Assembly (NCBI GenBank): GCA_038229875.1
Contig: JBBROA010000003.1
Span: 1 to 64,000 of the forward strand
Length of the DNA stretch: 64,000 bases
Reading direction: 5' to 3'
Origin: JALYUA01 sp038229875
GTDB taxonomy: Bacteria; Acidobacteriota; Thermoanaerobaculia; UBA5066; Gp7-AA6
Shown here: positions 39,635 through 49,343 of the stretch, in pieces
How the letters are laid out: the number at the start of each line of letters is the position of its first letter
Position numbering within the stretch: the stretch's first letter is position 1
The notes under the pieces: model-generated
Told to the model about the DNA's origin: nothing
The model's database searches: none
What the model saw: the letters and a program-made list of their open reading frames with translations, nothing else
Translations under genes and position numbers: made by a program

Positions 39635-39914
39635 GGCGCCTCAGTCTAGTCGCGGGGGGTCGCCTGAAGCAGAGTGGAGAGCTCGGGGCCAGGATCAGCG
39701 GTCGGCGTCAGGCGGAAACTGGTTCGACCCGCCGTCGGCTCCCGGGTTTTCCTCGGAAACCCCGGCTGGCCGATCCGGGGCGGGCCACGGTCCGGCCGGC
39801 GTCGCGAAAGCCCTTCGCGGCGGCCGGTCCTCCGAAACTGTCGAAAACGGGCTCGGCGAGGACCGGCGGGCTGCGACGATCCGGGGACGGGTGGAGTCGG
39901 CTAACATTCGACGC

Positions 39915-42428
39915 GTGGAAAGATCGGTGAACTCTGCCCCTCCTGCCCCTCCCGCCTCATCCGTAACCGCGCCGCCGCGCTCCTCGTTGCCCGAGCGCTT
40001 CGCCGCGTTCGTGGCGGAGAGGCATCCGTTCGCCCTGCCGCCGGCGACCGCCGCCTTTTCCCGCGCGTGCCCGAAGGATCCCGGCCGGGACGCGGCCGCG
40101 ATCGACGCTCTCCGGCCGGCACTCGCCGACGCGCTTGCCCGGGAGCTCGCGGGAACAGCGCCGGAGGGCCTCCCCGAGTCCACTCCGGGAGTCAGCGTCG
40201 ACGAGCGTCTCGGGTCCGCGAAAGAGGAGCTGCTCGAATCCTGCGACGGGTTCCTCCGCCGGGAGGCGATCGCCGCCTCGCTGACCCGCGACGAGCGCAT
40301 CGAGATGCTGCGCGGGATGATTCTCACGCGCGCCACAGATAACCGTCTGAAGGCATTCTTCTCGGGCGGAGAAGTTCGGTATCGGGGGGTCTCCTTTCAG
40401 GGCAAAGGCTTCCGGTCTCTCGGGCAGGAGGCGATCTACGCCGCGCCCCTCCGATTGCGCCGCGGCTCCGGCTATCGCTCGCCCGAAGGCGCGTGGCGCG
40501 GAGACGTCGTCGCCCCGCTAATCCGCGACCTCGGCGCCGAGCTCGCGATGCGCCCGGACCCCGAGTCGGTGCGCCTCGTCCTCGCCGCGCAGATGGGGAA
40601 AGCGGGCTCGCCCATGCAGGGGAAGGACCTCCACGTCGGAGACTTTTCCTGGGGCGTCCTCCCCGCGTCCGCCCCCCTCGCGGTTTCTTCTCTCACGGTC
40701 GCGGGCCTGGCGATGGCTTTTTCCCGCGACGGCTCGGGCCGCGTGGCGGTGTCGTTCATCGGCGAGGGAGGGACTTCGCTCGGCGAATGGCACGAGGCGA
40801 TCAATCTCTGCGCCGCGCGCCGGCTGCCCGCCATCTTCTGCGTCCAGAACAATCAGACGGCGCTCTCGACACCCGTGCCCGACCAGTCGGCCGTGCGCGT
40901 GTTCGCGGAAAAGGCCGCGGGTTACGGAATTCCGGGGATGACGATCGACGGCACCGACCCCGAGGCGATCGCGGCGGCGTTCACGTGGGCCGCCGAGCGC
41001 GCGCGGCAGGGCCTCGGCCCCGCGCTGATCGAGCTCGTCTGCATGCGCATGTGCGGGCACGCGCACCACGACGACATGCTCTACCTCGGCAAAGAGCCGC
41101 CGATCTCTTGGGACTACCCGCGTCCTTCTGAAGGCGGCTACGCGAATCGCGAGCTGTACGAGTTCTGGTCGCGCCGCGAGCCGATCGCGGCGTACGCCGC
41201 CCGGCTCGAAGCGGAGGGGATCCTGGCGCCCGGAGACCTCGACCGGTTCCGGCGCGAGGCGGACGCGCTCGTCGAGGAGCAGGCAAGCAAGGTCATCGAA
41301 GCGCCGTGGCCGGAGCCGGAGACCGCCGGGACCGGCGTCTTCGCGGGAGAGCCGGGGCGGCGGAGGGCGGAGCCGCTCGAACCGGGGTCCCGCCGCGGAA
41401 CGACGGCGCCTCTGCCCGCGGTTGAGACCGGGCCTCCTTTTGATCCGAAGGGACGCACCCTCCTCGAAGCGGTCATGCTCGGGGTCGGAGACGCTCTCGA
41501 AGCTGATCCCCGGGTGTTCGTCTACGGCGAAGACGTCGGCGGAAAATACGGAAACGCTTTTCTCCTTCTGCGGCCGCTGCTTCAAAAGCACGGCGACCGG
41601 ATCCTGAACTCGCCGCTCGCGGAAGGCGCCGTTCTCGGCGTCTGCGTCGGTTCCGCGCTCGCGGGACAGCGCCCGATCGGGGAGATGCAGTTCAACGACT
41701 TCGTCGCGACGGGCTTCAACCAGCTCGTCAACAACGCGGCGAAGATCCGCTACCGCTGGGGCGCTTCCGTTCCGATGGTGGTCCGCATGCCGTGGGGCGG
41801 CCTGCGGCACGCGGGCCCGTACCACAGCCAGAACACCGAGCCCTGGTTCTACCGGACGCCAGGACTCAAAATCGTGGTGCCTTCAACGCCCGCGGACGCT
41901 CGCGCGCTGATGGCGGCTGCGGTCGCGGATCCGGACCCGGTCCTCTACTACGAGCACATCGCGCTCTACCGGGATCCCCGGATCAAACAGCTGCGTCCCG
42001 AGGAGGCGCCCGCTCCGCTGCCGATTGGCAAGGCGGCCCTGCGGCGCGCCGGAGGAGACCTCGCGATCATTTCGTACGGCGCGTACGTCCACGTCGCCCT
42101 CCGCGTGGCGGCAAAGCTCTCCGCCGGCGGAATCGAATCGTCCGTGCTCGACCTGCGAAGCCTCGTGCCGCTCGACCGCGAAGCGGTGCTTTCGGTAGCG
42201 CGGCACTGCCATCGCGTGCTGATCGTTCACGAGGACTCGAGGACCGGTGGTATCGGCGAGAGCGTCGCTTCCATCGTCCAGGAGGAAGCGTTCGAGCACC
42301 TGGACGCGCCGGTGCGGATCATCGGCGCACTCGACACTCCGGTCCCCTACTCTCCGCCGCTCGAAGATTTCTTTCTCCCGTCGGAAGACGAAATCGAGCG
42401 GGCCGCCCGTCTTCTCGTGTCGTACTAG
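39915..42428 (+). CDS. Fused E1 alpha-beta 2-oxoacid dehydrogenase (thiamine-dependent)
   Basis: About 837 residues. GTG at 39915 (or 39927) is preferred over the longer low-complexity frame. Alpha half (~95-480): FQGKGFRSLGQEAIYAAPLR, the TPP site FIGEGGTSLGEWHEAINLCA ending VQNN, and CGHAHHDDMLYLG. After a linker (ETAGTGVFAGEPGRRR) comes the beta half (~520-837): DPRVFVYGEDVGGKYGNAFL, LAEGAVLGVCVGSALAG, and GPYHSQNTEPWF. Both halves of branched-chain/pyruvate-type E1 are in one chain. It decarboxylates a 2-oxoacid and passes the acyl group to E2; no E2/E3 gene is nearby. The kinase gene starts 5 bp later. Confidence 0.88.
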   Translation: MERSVNSAPPAPPASSVTAPPRSSLPERFAAFVAERHPFALPPATAAFSRACPKDPGRDAAAIDALRPALADALARELAGTAPEGLPESTPGVSVDERLGSAKEELLESCDGFLRREAIAASLTRDERIEMLRGMILTRATDNRLKAFFSGGEVRYRGVSFQGKGFRSLGQEAIYAAPLRLRRGSGYRSPEGAWRGDVVAPLIRDLGAELAMRPDPESVRLVLAAQMGKAGSPMQGKDLHVGDFSWGVLPASAPLAVSSLTVAGLAMAFSRDGSGRVAVSFIGEGGTSLGEWHEAINLCAARRLPAIFCVQNNQTALSTPVPDQSAVRVFAEKAAGYGIPGMTIDGTDPEAIAAAFTWAAERARQGLGPALIELVCMRMCGHAHHDDMLYLGKEPPISWDYPRPSEGGYANRELYEFWSRREPIAAYAARLEAEGILAPGDLDRFRREADALVEEQASKVIEAPWPEPETAGTGVFAGEPGRRRAEPLEPGSRRGTTAPLPAVETGPPFDPKGRTLLEAVMLGVGDALEADPRVFVYGEDVGGKYGNAFLLLRPLLQKHGDRILNSPLAEGAVLGVCVGSALAGQRPIGEMQFNDFVATGFNQLVNNAAKIRYRWGASVPMVVRMPWGGLRHAGPYHSQNTEPWFYRTPGLKIVVPSTPADARALMAAAVADPDPVLYYEHIALYRDPRIKQLRPEEAPAPLPIGKAALRRAGGDLAIISYGAYVHVALRVAAKLSAGGIESSVLDLRSLVPLDREAVLSVARHCHRVLIVHEDSRTGGIGESVASIVQEEAFEHLDAPVRIIGALDTPVPYSPPLEDFFLPSEDEIERAARLLVSY

Positions 42429-42432
42429 CAAG

Positions 42433-45168
42433 TTGGCGCTCGGCCCCGGCAGCCGTCTCGGTCCTTACGAGATCTCGGGCCCTCTCGGGAAGGGCGGCAT
42501 GGGAGAAGTCTTCCGCGCGCGCGACACCCGTCTCCAGAGGGACGTCGCGGTTAAGGCTTTGCCGCCGGGCTTCGAGGCGGACCCGGAACGGCTTGCCCGT
42601 TTTCAGCGCGAGGCGCGGGTGCTCGCGTCCCTGAATCACGCCAACGTCGGCTCGATTTACGGCTTCGAGGAATCGGCGGACGGGCACGCGTACTTGATCC
42701 TCGAATGCATCGAAGGAGAGACGCTTGCCTCCCGCCTGGCCGGCGGTTGGCCGCTTCCACTGGACGAGTCGCTGCGGATCGCGGCGGAGGTCGCGGCCGG
42801 ACTCGGAGCCGCGCATGACGCCGGAGTCATCCATCGCGACTTGAAGCCCGCAAACGTCATGCTCCGGCCCGACGGGGCCGTGAAGGTGCTGGACTTCGGC
42901 CTCGCGAAGACGGCCGAGCGCGGCTCCGCGTCCGGTGACCAGTCGCGATCGCCGACGATCAGCCTCGGCACCCAGACGGGATTCATTCTCGGGACCGCCG
43001 CGTACATGAGCCCCGAGCAGGCGCGGGGGCGCGCTCTCGACAAACGCACCGATATCTTCTCCTTCGGCTGCGTGCTGTACGAGTGTCTGACCGGCCGGCG
43101 GGCTTTTCCGGGCGAATCCGTTTCGGACACGCTTTCCGCGATCGTCGCGGACGAGCCCGACTGGGCCGCCCTCCCCCCTTCGACGCCCACCCGGGTTCGC
43201 GACCTTCTGCGCCGTTGCCTGCAGAAAGACCCGCGCCGCCGTCTTCACGACATTTCCGACGCGAGGCTCGAGCTCGAGGAAGTCATCGCCGCCCCGTCAT
43301 CCGCGATCGAGACTGCGGTGACCGGCCCGCTCGAACCGGTCGAAATCCGTCGCAGACGCCCCTGGGGCTGGCTCGCGGGAGGCGCGCTGCTCGGAGCAGC
43401 CGCTGCCGCCGCGTTCTTCCTCGGGAGCCGTCGCCCGGCCGCGGTTGTCCCGACGGCGCCCCGAATTCACGCGACGCTCCCCCTTCCGGACGGCGTCCAG
43501 ATCGTCGCCGTCACGCGGCCCGCGCTCGCCATCTCTCCCGATGGCGCCACCGTCGTCTTCCGGGCGAAACAGGCCGGTGTTTCGCGCCTGTATCGGCGGC
43601 GTCTCGACGGAGCGGAGGCGGTCGCGCTCGCGGGAACGGAGGGCGGATCGGGCCCCTTCTTCTCTCCGGACGGGGAGTGGATCGGGTTTTTTACCGTGAC
43701 CGAGATAAAGAAAATCCCGCTGGGAGGTGGCGCCGCGGTCCGGATCTCGGACGCTCCGCCGGTCGCGCGGGGGGCGACGTGGGCCGCCGACGGTTCAATC
43801 CTTCTTTCGCGCGTGCCGAACGGCGGGCTCTTCCGTGTCTCCGCGAACGGAGGAAAAACGGAGCCCTTCTCGACGCTGGCTTCAGGCGAGCACGCGCACA
43901 TCTGGCCCCAGGCGCTTCCCGGCGGACGCGGGACGCTCGTCACGATCGTCTTCGGAACCGACTTTCAGGACATCGACAGCGCGCGGATCGCCGTTCTCGA
44001 GCCGGGCACTCTGCGGCGGAAGATCGTGCTCGAAGGCAGCGCCTACGCCCGCTATCTCGACTCCGGGCAGCTCGTCTTCCTGCGCGGGAAAAGCGTCTTC
44101 GCGGTTCCGTTTGATCTCGCAAGTCTTTCGACGGTGGGCACCCCCGTGGCTCTCCCCGAGGACCTGCTCGTCGACGAAGACGGAGGGATCGGACACTTTG
44201 CGGGCGCGGCCGGGACGCTCGTATCGCCGGGCGGGCCGCCCCTGCGGCGCGCCGTGAGCGCGGTCTGGACCGTCGGACGCGACGGAAAGGGTTTCGCTCT
44301 CCCTGTTCCTCCCGGCCAGTACTCCCACCCGCGACTTTCGCCGGACGGGCAGCGCATCGCGCTGATGAAACTGGATCGCGAGTCGGGCAAGCTCACTCTC
44401 TTCGACCGATCGCGGCAGGTCCTGTCGCTTCTGACTAGCGAGCCCGGGCGCTTCTTCTGTCCCGTCTGGTCCCCCGACAACCAGCGGCTGGCGTTTACCT
44501 CGTTCAACGTGGGGGAGCCGCGGCTCGCGATCAAACCGGCAGACGCGAGCCGGAGCCTCGAGACAATAACGGGCGACCCGGGCCGCGCCGAATTTGCCAA
44601 CTCGTGGTCCCCGGACGGAAAGGTCATCCTCTATTCTGCTGAGGAGCGAAAAACCGAGTCCGACGCAGTGCGTGCTCCGATGAGTCTGTGGTCGGTGACT
44701 CTCGACCGACCGCCGCAGTCTCGCATCTGGCTGGGCGGAGCGTTCCGTAATTACGGGGCGACCTTTTCGCCGGACGGGCGGTGGGTGGCTTACGTCTCGG
44801 ACGAGAGCGGCCAGAGAGAAATCTACCTGCGGCCGTATCCGGGTCCCGGCAGCCGGATCAAAGTGTCGGGGAACGGAGGCGAAGAGCCTGCCTGGACCCG
44901 GGGAGGGCGCGAGCTCGTGTACCGCGCCGCGGACGGTTTCTATTCGGTCGAGCTCTCCGCCGGCGCGGAGCCGGTTCCTTCCACCCCGAAAATTCTTTTC
45001 GCCGCTCCGTTCGACCGTGGCCGGCGGGAAGACTCGCCGCGCGAGTACGACGTCTCGGCCGATGGAAACGAATTCATCGTGATCCAGTCCGAGCGGCCGC
45101 CGGAAGTGACGCGGCCGCTCGTCGTTCTGACCGGCTGGTTCCGGCCGGACGGGCGGGTCGAGCATTGA
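42433..45168 (+). CDS. Ser/Thr protein kinase with C-terminal TolB-like propeller
   Basis: 911 residues; TTG at 42433, 5 bp after the E1 stop, gives the standard kinase start GSRLGPYEISGPLGKGGMGE. Kinase domain ~1-275: Lys in VAVKALPPG, HRDLKPANVML (~134), DFGLA, GTAAYMSPEQARG. One membrane helix ~318-338 (GWLAGGALLGAAAAAAFFLG). Residues ~350-911 are PD40/TolB-like blades (ISPDGATVVFRAKQAG, FSPDGEWIGFFTV, LSPDGQRIALMKLD, FSPDGRWVAYVSDESGQREI). This receptor-kinase design is common in Acidobacteriota. The propeller should be extracytoplasmic and sense a ligand. Confidence 0.92.
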   Translation: MALGPGSRLGPYEISGPLGKGGMGEVFRARDTRLQRDVAVKALPPGFEADPERLARFQREARVLASLNHANVGSIYGFEESADGHAYLILECIEGETLASRLAGGWPLPLDESLRIAAEVAAGLGAAHDAGVIHRDLKPANVMLRPDGAVKVLDFGLAKTAERGSASGDQSRSPTISLGTQTGFILGTAAYMSPEQARGRALDKRTDIFSFGCVLYECLTGRRAFPGESVSDTLSAIVADEPDWAALPPSTPTRVRDLLRRCLQKDPRRRLHDISDARLELEEVIAAPSSAIETAVTGPLEPVEIRRRRPWGWLAGGALLGAAAAAAFFLGSRRPAAVVPTAPRIHATLPLPDGVQIVAVTRPALAISPDGATVVFRAKQAGVSRLYRRRLDGAEAVALAGTEGGSGPFFSPDGEWIGFFTVTEIKKIPLGGGAAVRISDAPPVARGATWAADGSILLSRVPNGGLFRVSANGGKTEPFSTLASGEHAHIWPQALPGGRGTLVTIVFGTDFQDIDSARIAVLEPGTLRRKIVLEGSAYARYLDSGQLVFLRGKSVFAVPFDLASLSTVGTPVALPEDLLVDEDGGIGHFAGAAGTLVSPGGPPLRRAVSAVWTVGRDGKGFALPVPPGQYSHPRLSPDGQRIALMKLDRESGKLTLFDRSRQVLSLLTSEPGRFFCPVWSPDNQRLAFTSFNVGEPRLAIKPADASRSLETITGDPGRAEFANSWSPDGKVILYSAEERKTESDAVRAPMSLWSVTLDRPPQSRIWLGGAFRNYGATFSPDGRWVAYVSDESGQREIYLRPYPGPGSRIKVSGNGGEEPAWTRGGRELVYRAADGFYSVELSAGAEPVPSTPKILFAAPFDRGRREDSPREYDVSADGNEFIVIQSERPPEVTRPLVVLTGWFRPDGRVEH

Positions 45169-46310
45169 CTTCCGCGGTCGAAGATTCCGCGGCGGCGCCC
45201 GCCCGGATCCGCCGGATCCTCCACGTCGACATGGATGCGTTCTACACGTCCGTCGAGCAGCGGGACGATCCCGCGCTGCGCGGGCGGCCCGTGGCCGTCG
45301 GAGGCAGGCCGGAAAGCCGCGGCGTGGTTGCCGCCGCGAGCTACGAGGCCCGGGCCTACGGAGTCCGCTCTGCCCTTCCCATGTCGCGCGCGGTTCGGCT
45401 CTGCCCGGAGCTCGTCATCGTTCGCCCGGACTTCGCGAAGTACCGCGCCGTGTCCGAGCGCGTCTTCCAGATCTTTCGCGAGGCAACCCATCTCGTCGAG
45501 GGCCTCTCGCTCGACGAGGCGTATCTGGACGTCACGGAGAACGCGTGGGGGATCCCGCTCGGCGTGGACGTCGCGCGGAAGATCAAGGCCCGCATCTGCG
45601 AGGAAACCTTCCTCACCGCCTCCGCCGGCGTCGCGCCGAACAAGTTCCTGGCGAAGATCGCTTCGGGATGGAAGAAGCCGGACGGCCTGACGGTGATTGC
45701 CCCGGAGCGCGTCGAGGCGTTCCTCCAGAAGCTGCCGGTGGACGCGCTCTGGGGAGTCGGTCCCGTGACCGCCGGACGGCTCCGGGCGGCCGGGATCGAG
45801 CGTCTCGTGGACGTGCGCTCGGCATCGGAAGATGCGCTGCGAACGGCGGTCGGCAGCGTCGGGGACTGGCTTCGGAAGCTGGCCCGCGGTGAAGACGACC
45901 GCGCGGTGGAGCCCCACCACGAACGAAAGTCGATCGGATCGGAAGAGACCTACGCGCGCGACCTGGTGGAAAAGGAAAAGATGCGGGAGGAGGTCGCACG
46001 CCTGGCGGACGCGTCTGCGCGGTTTCTCGAAAAGAAGGACCTCACCGCGCGGACGGTCGTGCTGAAGCTGCGCTACTCCAATTTCCAGACGGTGACCCGC
46101 AGTGAAACCCGCCGGCCCGCGACCCGATCGGCGGACGAGATCCGCGAGCGTGCGGTCGCGCTCCTCGAAAAGACCGAAGCCGGGTCGCGCCCGGTCCGGC
46201 TCCTCGGAGTCTCTCTGCACAACCTCGAGAGCGGCGCCGCGCCTTCAGACCCGGAGCAGCCGACTCTGGAGCTCGCTGCAGATTCTCAGCCTCCGGACCG
46301 CGCTCTGTAG
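45165..46310 (+). CDS. dinB: DNA polymerase IV (DinB)
   Basis: 381 residues; TTG at 45165 overlaps the kinase stop (TTGA). The longer frame is inside the kinase gene. Y-family palm HVDMDAFYTSVEQRDDPALR with Asp22/Asp24, REP-type GVVAAASYEARAYGVRSALP, and catalytic SLDEAYLDVT are intact, so unlike ImuB this is an active polymerase. Helix-hairpin LWGVGPVTAGRLRAAG, then a little finger (RKSIGSEETYARDLVEKEKM). A C-terminal clamp motif is possible in QPTLEL. Error-prone bypass of DNA lesions. Confidence 0.93.
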   Translation: MTSAVEDSAAAPARIRRILHVDMDAFYTSVEQRDDPALRGRPVAVGGRPESRGVVAAASYEARAYGVRSALPMSRAVRLCPELVIVRPDFAKYRAVSERVFQIFREATHLVEGLSLDEAYLDVTENAWGIPLGVDVARKIKARICEETFLTASAGVAPNKFLAKIASGWKKPDGLTVIAPERVEAFLQKLPVDALWGVGPVTAGRLRAAGIERLVDVRSASEDALRTAVGSVGDWLRKLARGEDDRAVEPHHERKSIGSEETYARDLVEKEKMREEVARLADASARFLEKKDLTARTVVLKLRYSNFQTVTRSETRRPATRSADEIRERAVALLEKTEAGSRPVRLLGVSLHNLESGAAPSDPEQPTLELAADSQPPDRAL

Positions 46311-46471
46311 GCGAGCCAGGCGAACAGGAGGATCAGCACGAAAAGCGCAATCCTCCCGATCCCCATCATCCGGGTCCCCGCAACGTGCCGGGTCCCTTTG
46401 GGTTTCATTCCGGTGACCGCCGCGATCACCCCGACGATGACCGCGAGACCGAGCCACATCAGCCAACTCAT
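46286..46471 (-). CDS. Small two-helix membrane protein
   Basis: 61 residues, ATG at 46471 with GGAGG 6 bp upstream. Two hydrophobic segments (WLMWLGLAVIVGVIAAVTG and RIALFVLILLFAWLAYRA) joined by a basic loop (KPKGTRHVAGTRMMG), i.e. a hairpin membrane protein. The last 25 bp overlap dinB convergently. Short but with a good ribosome site; family unknown. Confidence 0.6.
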   Translation of the reverse strand: MSWLMWLGLAVIVGVIAAVTGMKPKGTRHVAGTRMMGIGRIALFVLILLFAWLAYRARSGG

Positions 46472-46481
46472 CCGTCGCCTC

Positions 46482-46662
46482 CTTCGTCGCCTCCGCTCAC
46501 TACGGGACGTGCCTTCGCTGCGGCGAAGGCACCGGCGAGCGGCTCGCCTGTCGGCTCGACCGCTCGCCTCATCCCTCCGTTCGCTGCGGCTCCCGCCCCG
46601 AGAGCCTCCTCCCTCCCTTCGGTCGGGAGACTTCTCTCGGGGCGAGCTTAACCACCTGCGTC
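46482..46662. repeat. Long hairpin repeat (family R2, copy 2, inverted)
   Basis: CGCCCCGAGAG (46594-46604) pairs with CTCTCGGGGCG (46634-46644); flanking sequence is the reverse complement of the copies at 36774 and 62605. No gene within. Confidence 0.8.
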
Positions 46663-46691
46663 GGCTAAAGCCATGTCCGTCCTTGGTGCCA

Positions 46692-48179
46692 TCAGCGGAT
46701 CAGGACGTCGAAGACACCGGTTCGGACTTCTCGCCCGCTTCTTACCTGGACCCAGAGGCGGTACGGGCCTGCTTTGGGGAATGCGTAGGGGAAGGAGACT
46801 TCGCCCTCGGGTTCTGAGCCATGCATCGACATGTGGGAGGCCGGTGAGGGGGAGGGGTTGCGGCTCGTGATCTGCTCCAGAGAGGCCATCGAGACTGTTC
46901 CCATCGGGTGGAGGTGGACGAAGACGGAGCCGTCGTCTCTCAGGACGGCCGCGTGGGCCATCATTCCCATGTACGGCTCGAGGGGCGCGGGGTGGCCGGC
47001 GGAATCGCGCACGAGAAATCGCAGCGTGAGCTCTCGGCGCGCGAGGATCGGATCGGCGCCGGCGTCCCACGTCATCGAGACTCCGCCGCCGAGATCGGAA
47101 ATCGCGGGCGCCCCGATGACCGGGGGCGCGGGCGCCGACATTCGCGCCGAGTCGTCCGGATCTCCCGGGAGGGTTTGCACCGCGATCGTGGCGGCGGCCG
47201 GAGGAACATCCGCTCGCGCAACCAGCGTCTGCGAGATCCCGGTCTCGTCAGTCACGTCCGCGAAAATCGAATATGCGCCAGGCGGAAGAGGCGGAAACGG
47301 GGACTCGAACGCGCGCTCCGTAACCGGTACGGGGTGCAGGTGCGCGAACGCGTCGAGGCCGGGTTCCCGCATCGCGAAAAGGTGCACGAGCTTGCCGTGA
47401 TCGGGAACGAGCGGACGCCATCCCGGACCTCTCCAGGCCGGATCGTCGATGGAGAGCCTGAGGACCCGGCCCGCTCCTTCCGGCCGGATGAGGGCCGACG
47501 CGCGGTACGGCCGGAAGACCTGGCGCTGCGACGACCTCCGCAGGCGAGAGGACCAGTTGCTCTCGCCGACCATAAGGAGAAGGAAGACGACTCCCGCCGC
47601 CATCGTCGTAAAGGCTGCAGCGCGCCGTTTCGCTACGTTCGGTCTCTCTCCCGGCGGAAGGGTGCTCTGACTCGCCGCCGCAAAGACGATCGCGAGACCT
47701 CCCGCGACCAGGAACACTGCGAGGGCAAGGACGAGAAAGAGCAGGCCCGGGCCCATCGGCAGGACCCGGGTCGGAAGCGAAGCGACGGGCACCGATGTCC
47801 GCCCCGCGCCCGCGTCTCCTTCGACCGAGATCTCAATCGAGTACGCGCCTTCTTTCATCAGCCACAGCGCTCCGGAGTAGAGGCCTGGCTGTCCCTGGAC
47901 GGGTTTCGCGACGTCGGGGGCCGGCGCCCCGCTCGGTCCTGTGTCGAACGGAACGGGCCGGATCGTCACGCGCCGGACGCCGGTCGATGCCGTTTTGACG
48001 GTGATCTCGGCGAGACCGGGCACGACGCCCGGCGGCTGGATGGTCACGCGCACGGCGTAGGGTCCCGCCGCGCCCGCAAAAAAAGTATCGGGGCTTCCGA
48101 CGTGCGCCCGCGCCGGCGTCGCGAGAAGCAGAGCGAGTACCGCGAGCGCCGCGGCGGCGGCTCTCTTAACGGCGCACAC
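46692..48179 (-). CDS. Exported membrane-anchored protein with HLHP motifs (YtkA/FixH-like)
   Basis: 495 residues; GTG at 48177-48179 overlaps the upstream gene's end by 14 bp. Signal peptide RAAAAALAVLALLLATPARA, then HVGSPDTFFAGAAGPYAVRV, a YtkA-like beta sandwich. Two membrane helices (~140-165, LLFLVLALAVFLVAGGLAIV, and ~185-203). The large C-terminal part contains FAHLHPVPV and FVHLHPMGTVSM, a possible His-rich metal site repeated twice, and MTWDAGADPI with a second sandwich. Such proteins occur with copper or cytochrome-oxidase functions. Operon with the polytopic protein 48166-49326. Function inferred only loosely. Confidence 0.65.
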   Translation of the reverse strand: MCAVKRAAAAALAVLALLLATPARAHVGSPDTFFAGAAGPYAVRVTIQPPGVVPGLAEITVKTASTGVRRVTIRPVPFDTGPSGAPAPDVAKPVQGQPGLYSGALWLMKEGAYSIEISVEGDAGAGRTSVPVASLPTRVLPMGPGLLFLVLALAVFLVAGGLAIVFAAASQSTLPPGERPNVAKRRAAAFTTMAAGVVFLLLMVGESNWSSRLRRSSQRQVFRPYRASALIRPEGAGRVLRLSIDDPAWRGPGWRPLVPDHGKLVHLFAMREPGLDAFAHLHPVPVTERAFESPFPPLPPGAYSIFADVTDETGISQTLVARADVPPAAATIAVQTLPGDPDDSARMSAPAPPVIGAPAISDLGGGVSMTWDAGADPILARRELTLRFLVRDSAGHPAPLEPYMGMMAHAAVLRDDGSVFVHLHPMGTVSMASLEQITSRNPSPSPASHMSMHGSEPEGEVSFPYAFPKAGPYRLWVQVRSGREVRTGVFDVLIR

Positions 48180-49326
48180 GAGACAGGCGTTCTCCCGCGA
48201 GAAGTCCCACCCCCGCGGAAAGGACCGACAGTGCCGCCGCGATTGATAATCCGGCAGCGCTCGCATGGTTCGCGGCGCCCTCCGCGAATTCGTATCGCCA
48301 CGCGGCGTCCGGATGAAAGTAGTACGACCAGTAGAGGTCGCCGAGGAAGAAACCGTTCCGCGCCGAGGGCGTCATCTGAAAAGACCCGAACGGCCACTGA
48401 ACGGCCAGAAAAACCACGAAGAACGCTAGCCCGGCAAGAAGCGCGAGCGGGAGGGTGCGGCGGCGGTTCGCACGCGAGACGAGCAAGTCGATGGCCATCG
48501 CCGGAAACACGAGAAGCAAGGGAAAACAGAAGGGGACCATCCGGGTGATCGGGTTGTAGATCGGCGCGAGGCGTGGCTCTGCCGGAAAGAGCGGGAGGAT
48601 CCAGTCCATTCCGGCGAAGAGGGCCATGTACACGGCCGCCGCGGCCGTCGCCGCCCACCGCGTCCGTCCGGCTCTTCCGATGGCGACGAGAAAGGCGGGG
48701 AAAACCAGACCCGTAACCGCGTAAAACAGCCAGCCGTGCTGATGCAGGGGGAACGTGTACTCCACCAGGAACGTCGCGGCGAGCGTCACCAGGATCCCCG
48801 ACGCGTAGAGGTAGAGCGCGGCGCTCCGGATCGCGGGTGCTTCCGCTCCGTTCTGGCGGGCGAGTGCCAGGAGCATCGCCCCGAGCGCGACCGTCACCAT
48901 GCCGGCGGCGAGAACCGTGTGCGGCGGAGAGATCACCTTCACGTCGAGCCCGTACGCGTTGTGCCACCAGTCGTCGAACGGAGCGGAGGCGACCATCGCC
49001 GCCGAGCCCCACGCGAGCACCCAGGCGCCGAGAGGTCCGTAGAGCCGTCCGATCCGGACGCTCGCGGCGCGAGCGCGCGGATCGGCGAACGTGGCGTTCC
49101 AGACGAGTGCCGCCGCGGAGAGGCCGGCGAGAATGCCGCCTGTGTAGATCGCCAGGTGCGCGGGCGTCCAGAACGTGTCGCGCCCGATCGAGCGGTGCCA
49201 GGAGATGTCCCAGAGAATTCCGACGACGATGCTCGTCGACGCGAGCACCGCGGCCCAGACCGCCCCGATGAAGACCCGCGGCTCCGGTACGGCGCGCGCG
49301 TCGAGAACGGATGACGCGGTGGACAT
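48166..49326 (-). CDS. Polytopic membrane protein of unknown function
   Basis: 386 residues, ATG at 49324-49326. About ten transmembrane helices, starting FIGAVWAAVLASTSIVVGIL. Between helices are conserved-looking polar patches: WDISWHRSIGRDTFWTPAHL, FDDWWHNAYGLDVKVISPPH, EYTFPLHQHGWLFY. The repeated His/Trp/Asp pattern inside membrane segments recalls heme-copper or metal-handling proteins, but no family is recognised. Overlaps the following HLHP protein; both are probably one system. Confidence 0.7.
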   Translation of the reverse strand: MSTASSVLDARAVPEPRVFIGAVWAAVLASTSIVVGILWDISWHRSIGRDTFWTPAHLAIYTGGILAGLSAAALVWNATFADPRARAASVRIGRLYGPLGAWVLAWGSAAMVASAPFDDWWHNAYGLDVKVISPPHTVLAAGMVTVALGAMLLALARQNGAEAPAIRSAALYLYASGILVTLAATFLVEYTFPLHQHGWLFYAVTGLVFPAFLVAIGRAGRTRWAATAAAAVYMALFAGMDWILPLFPAEPRLAPIYNPITRMVPFCFPLLLVFPAMAIDLLVSRANRRRTLPLALLAGLAFFVVFLAVQWPFGSFQMTPSARNGFFLGDLYWSYYFHPDAAWRYEFAEGAANHASAAGLSIAAALSVLSAGVGLLAGERLSRVRR

Positions 49327-49343
49327 TCCGTTCGGCTCCGGGA

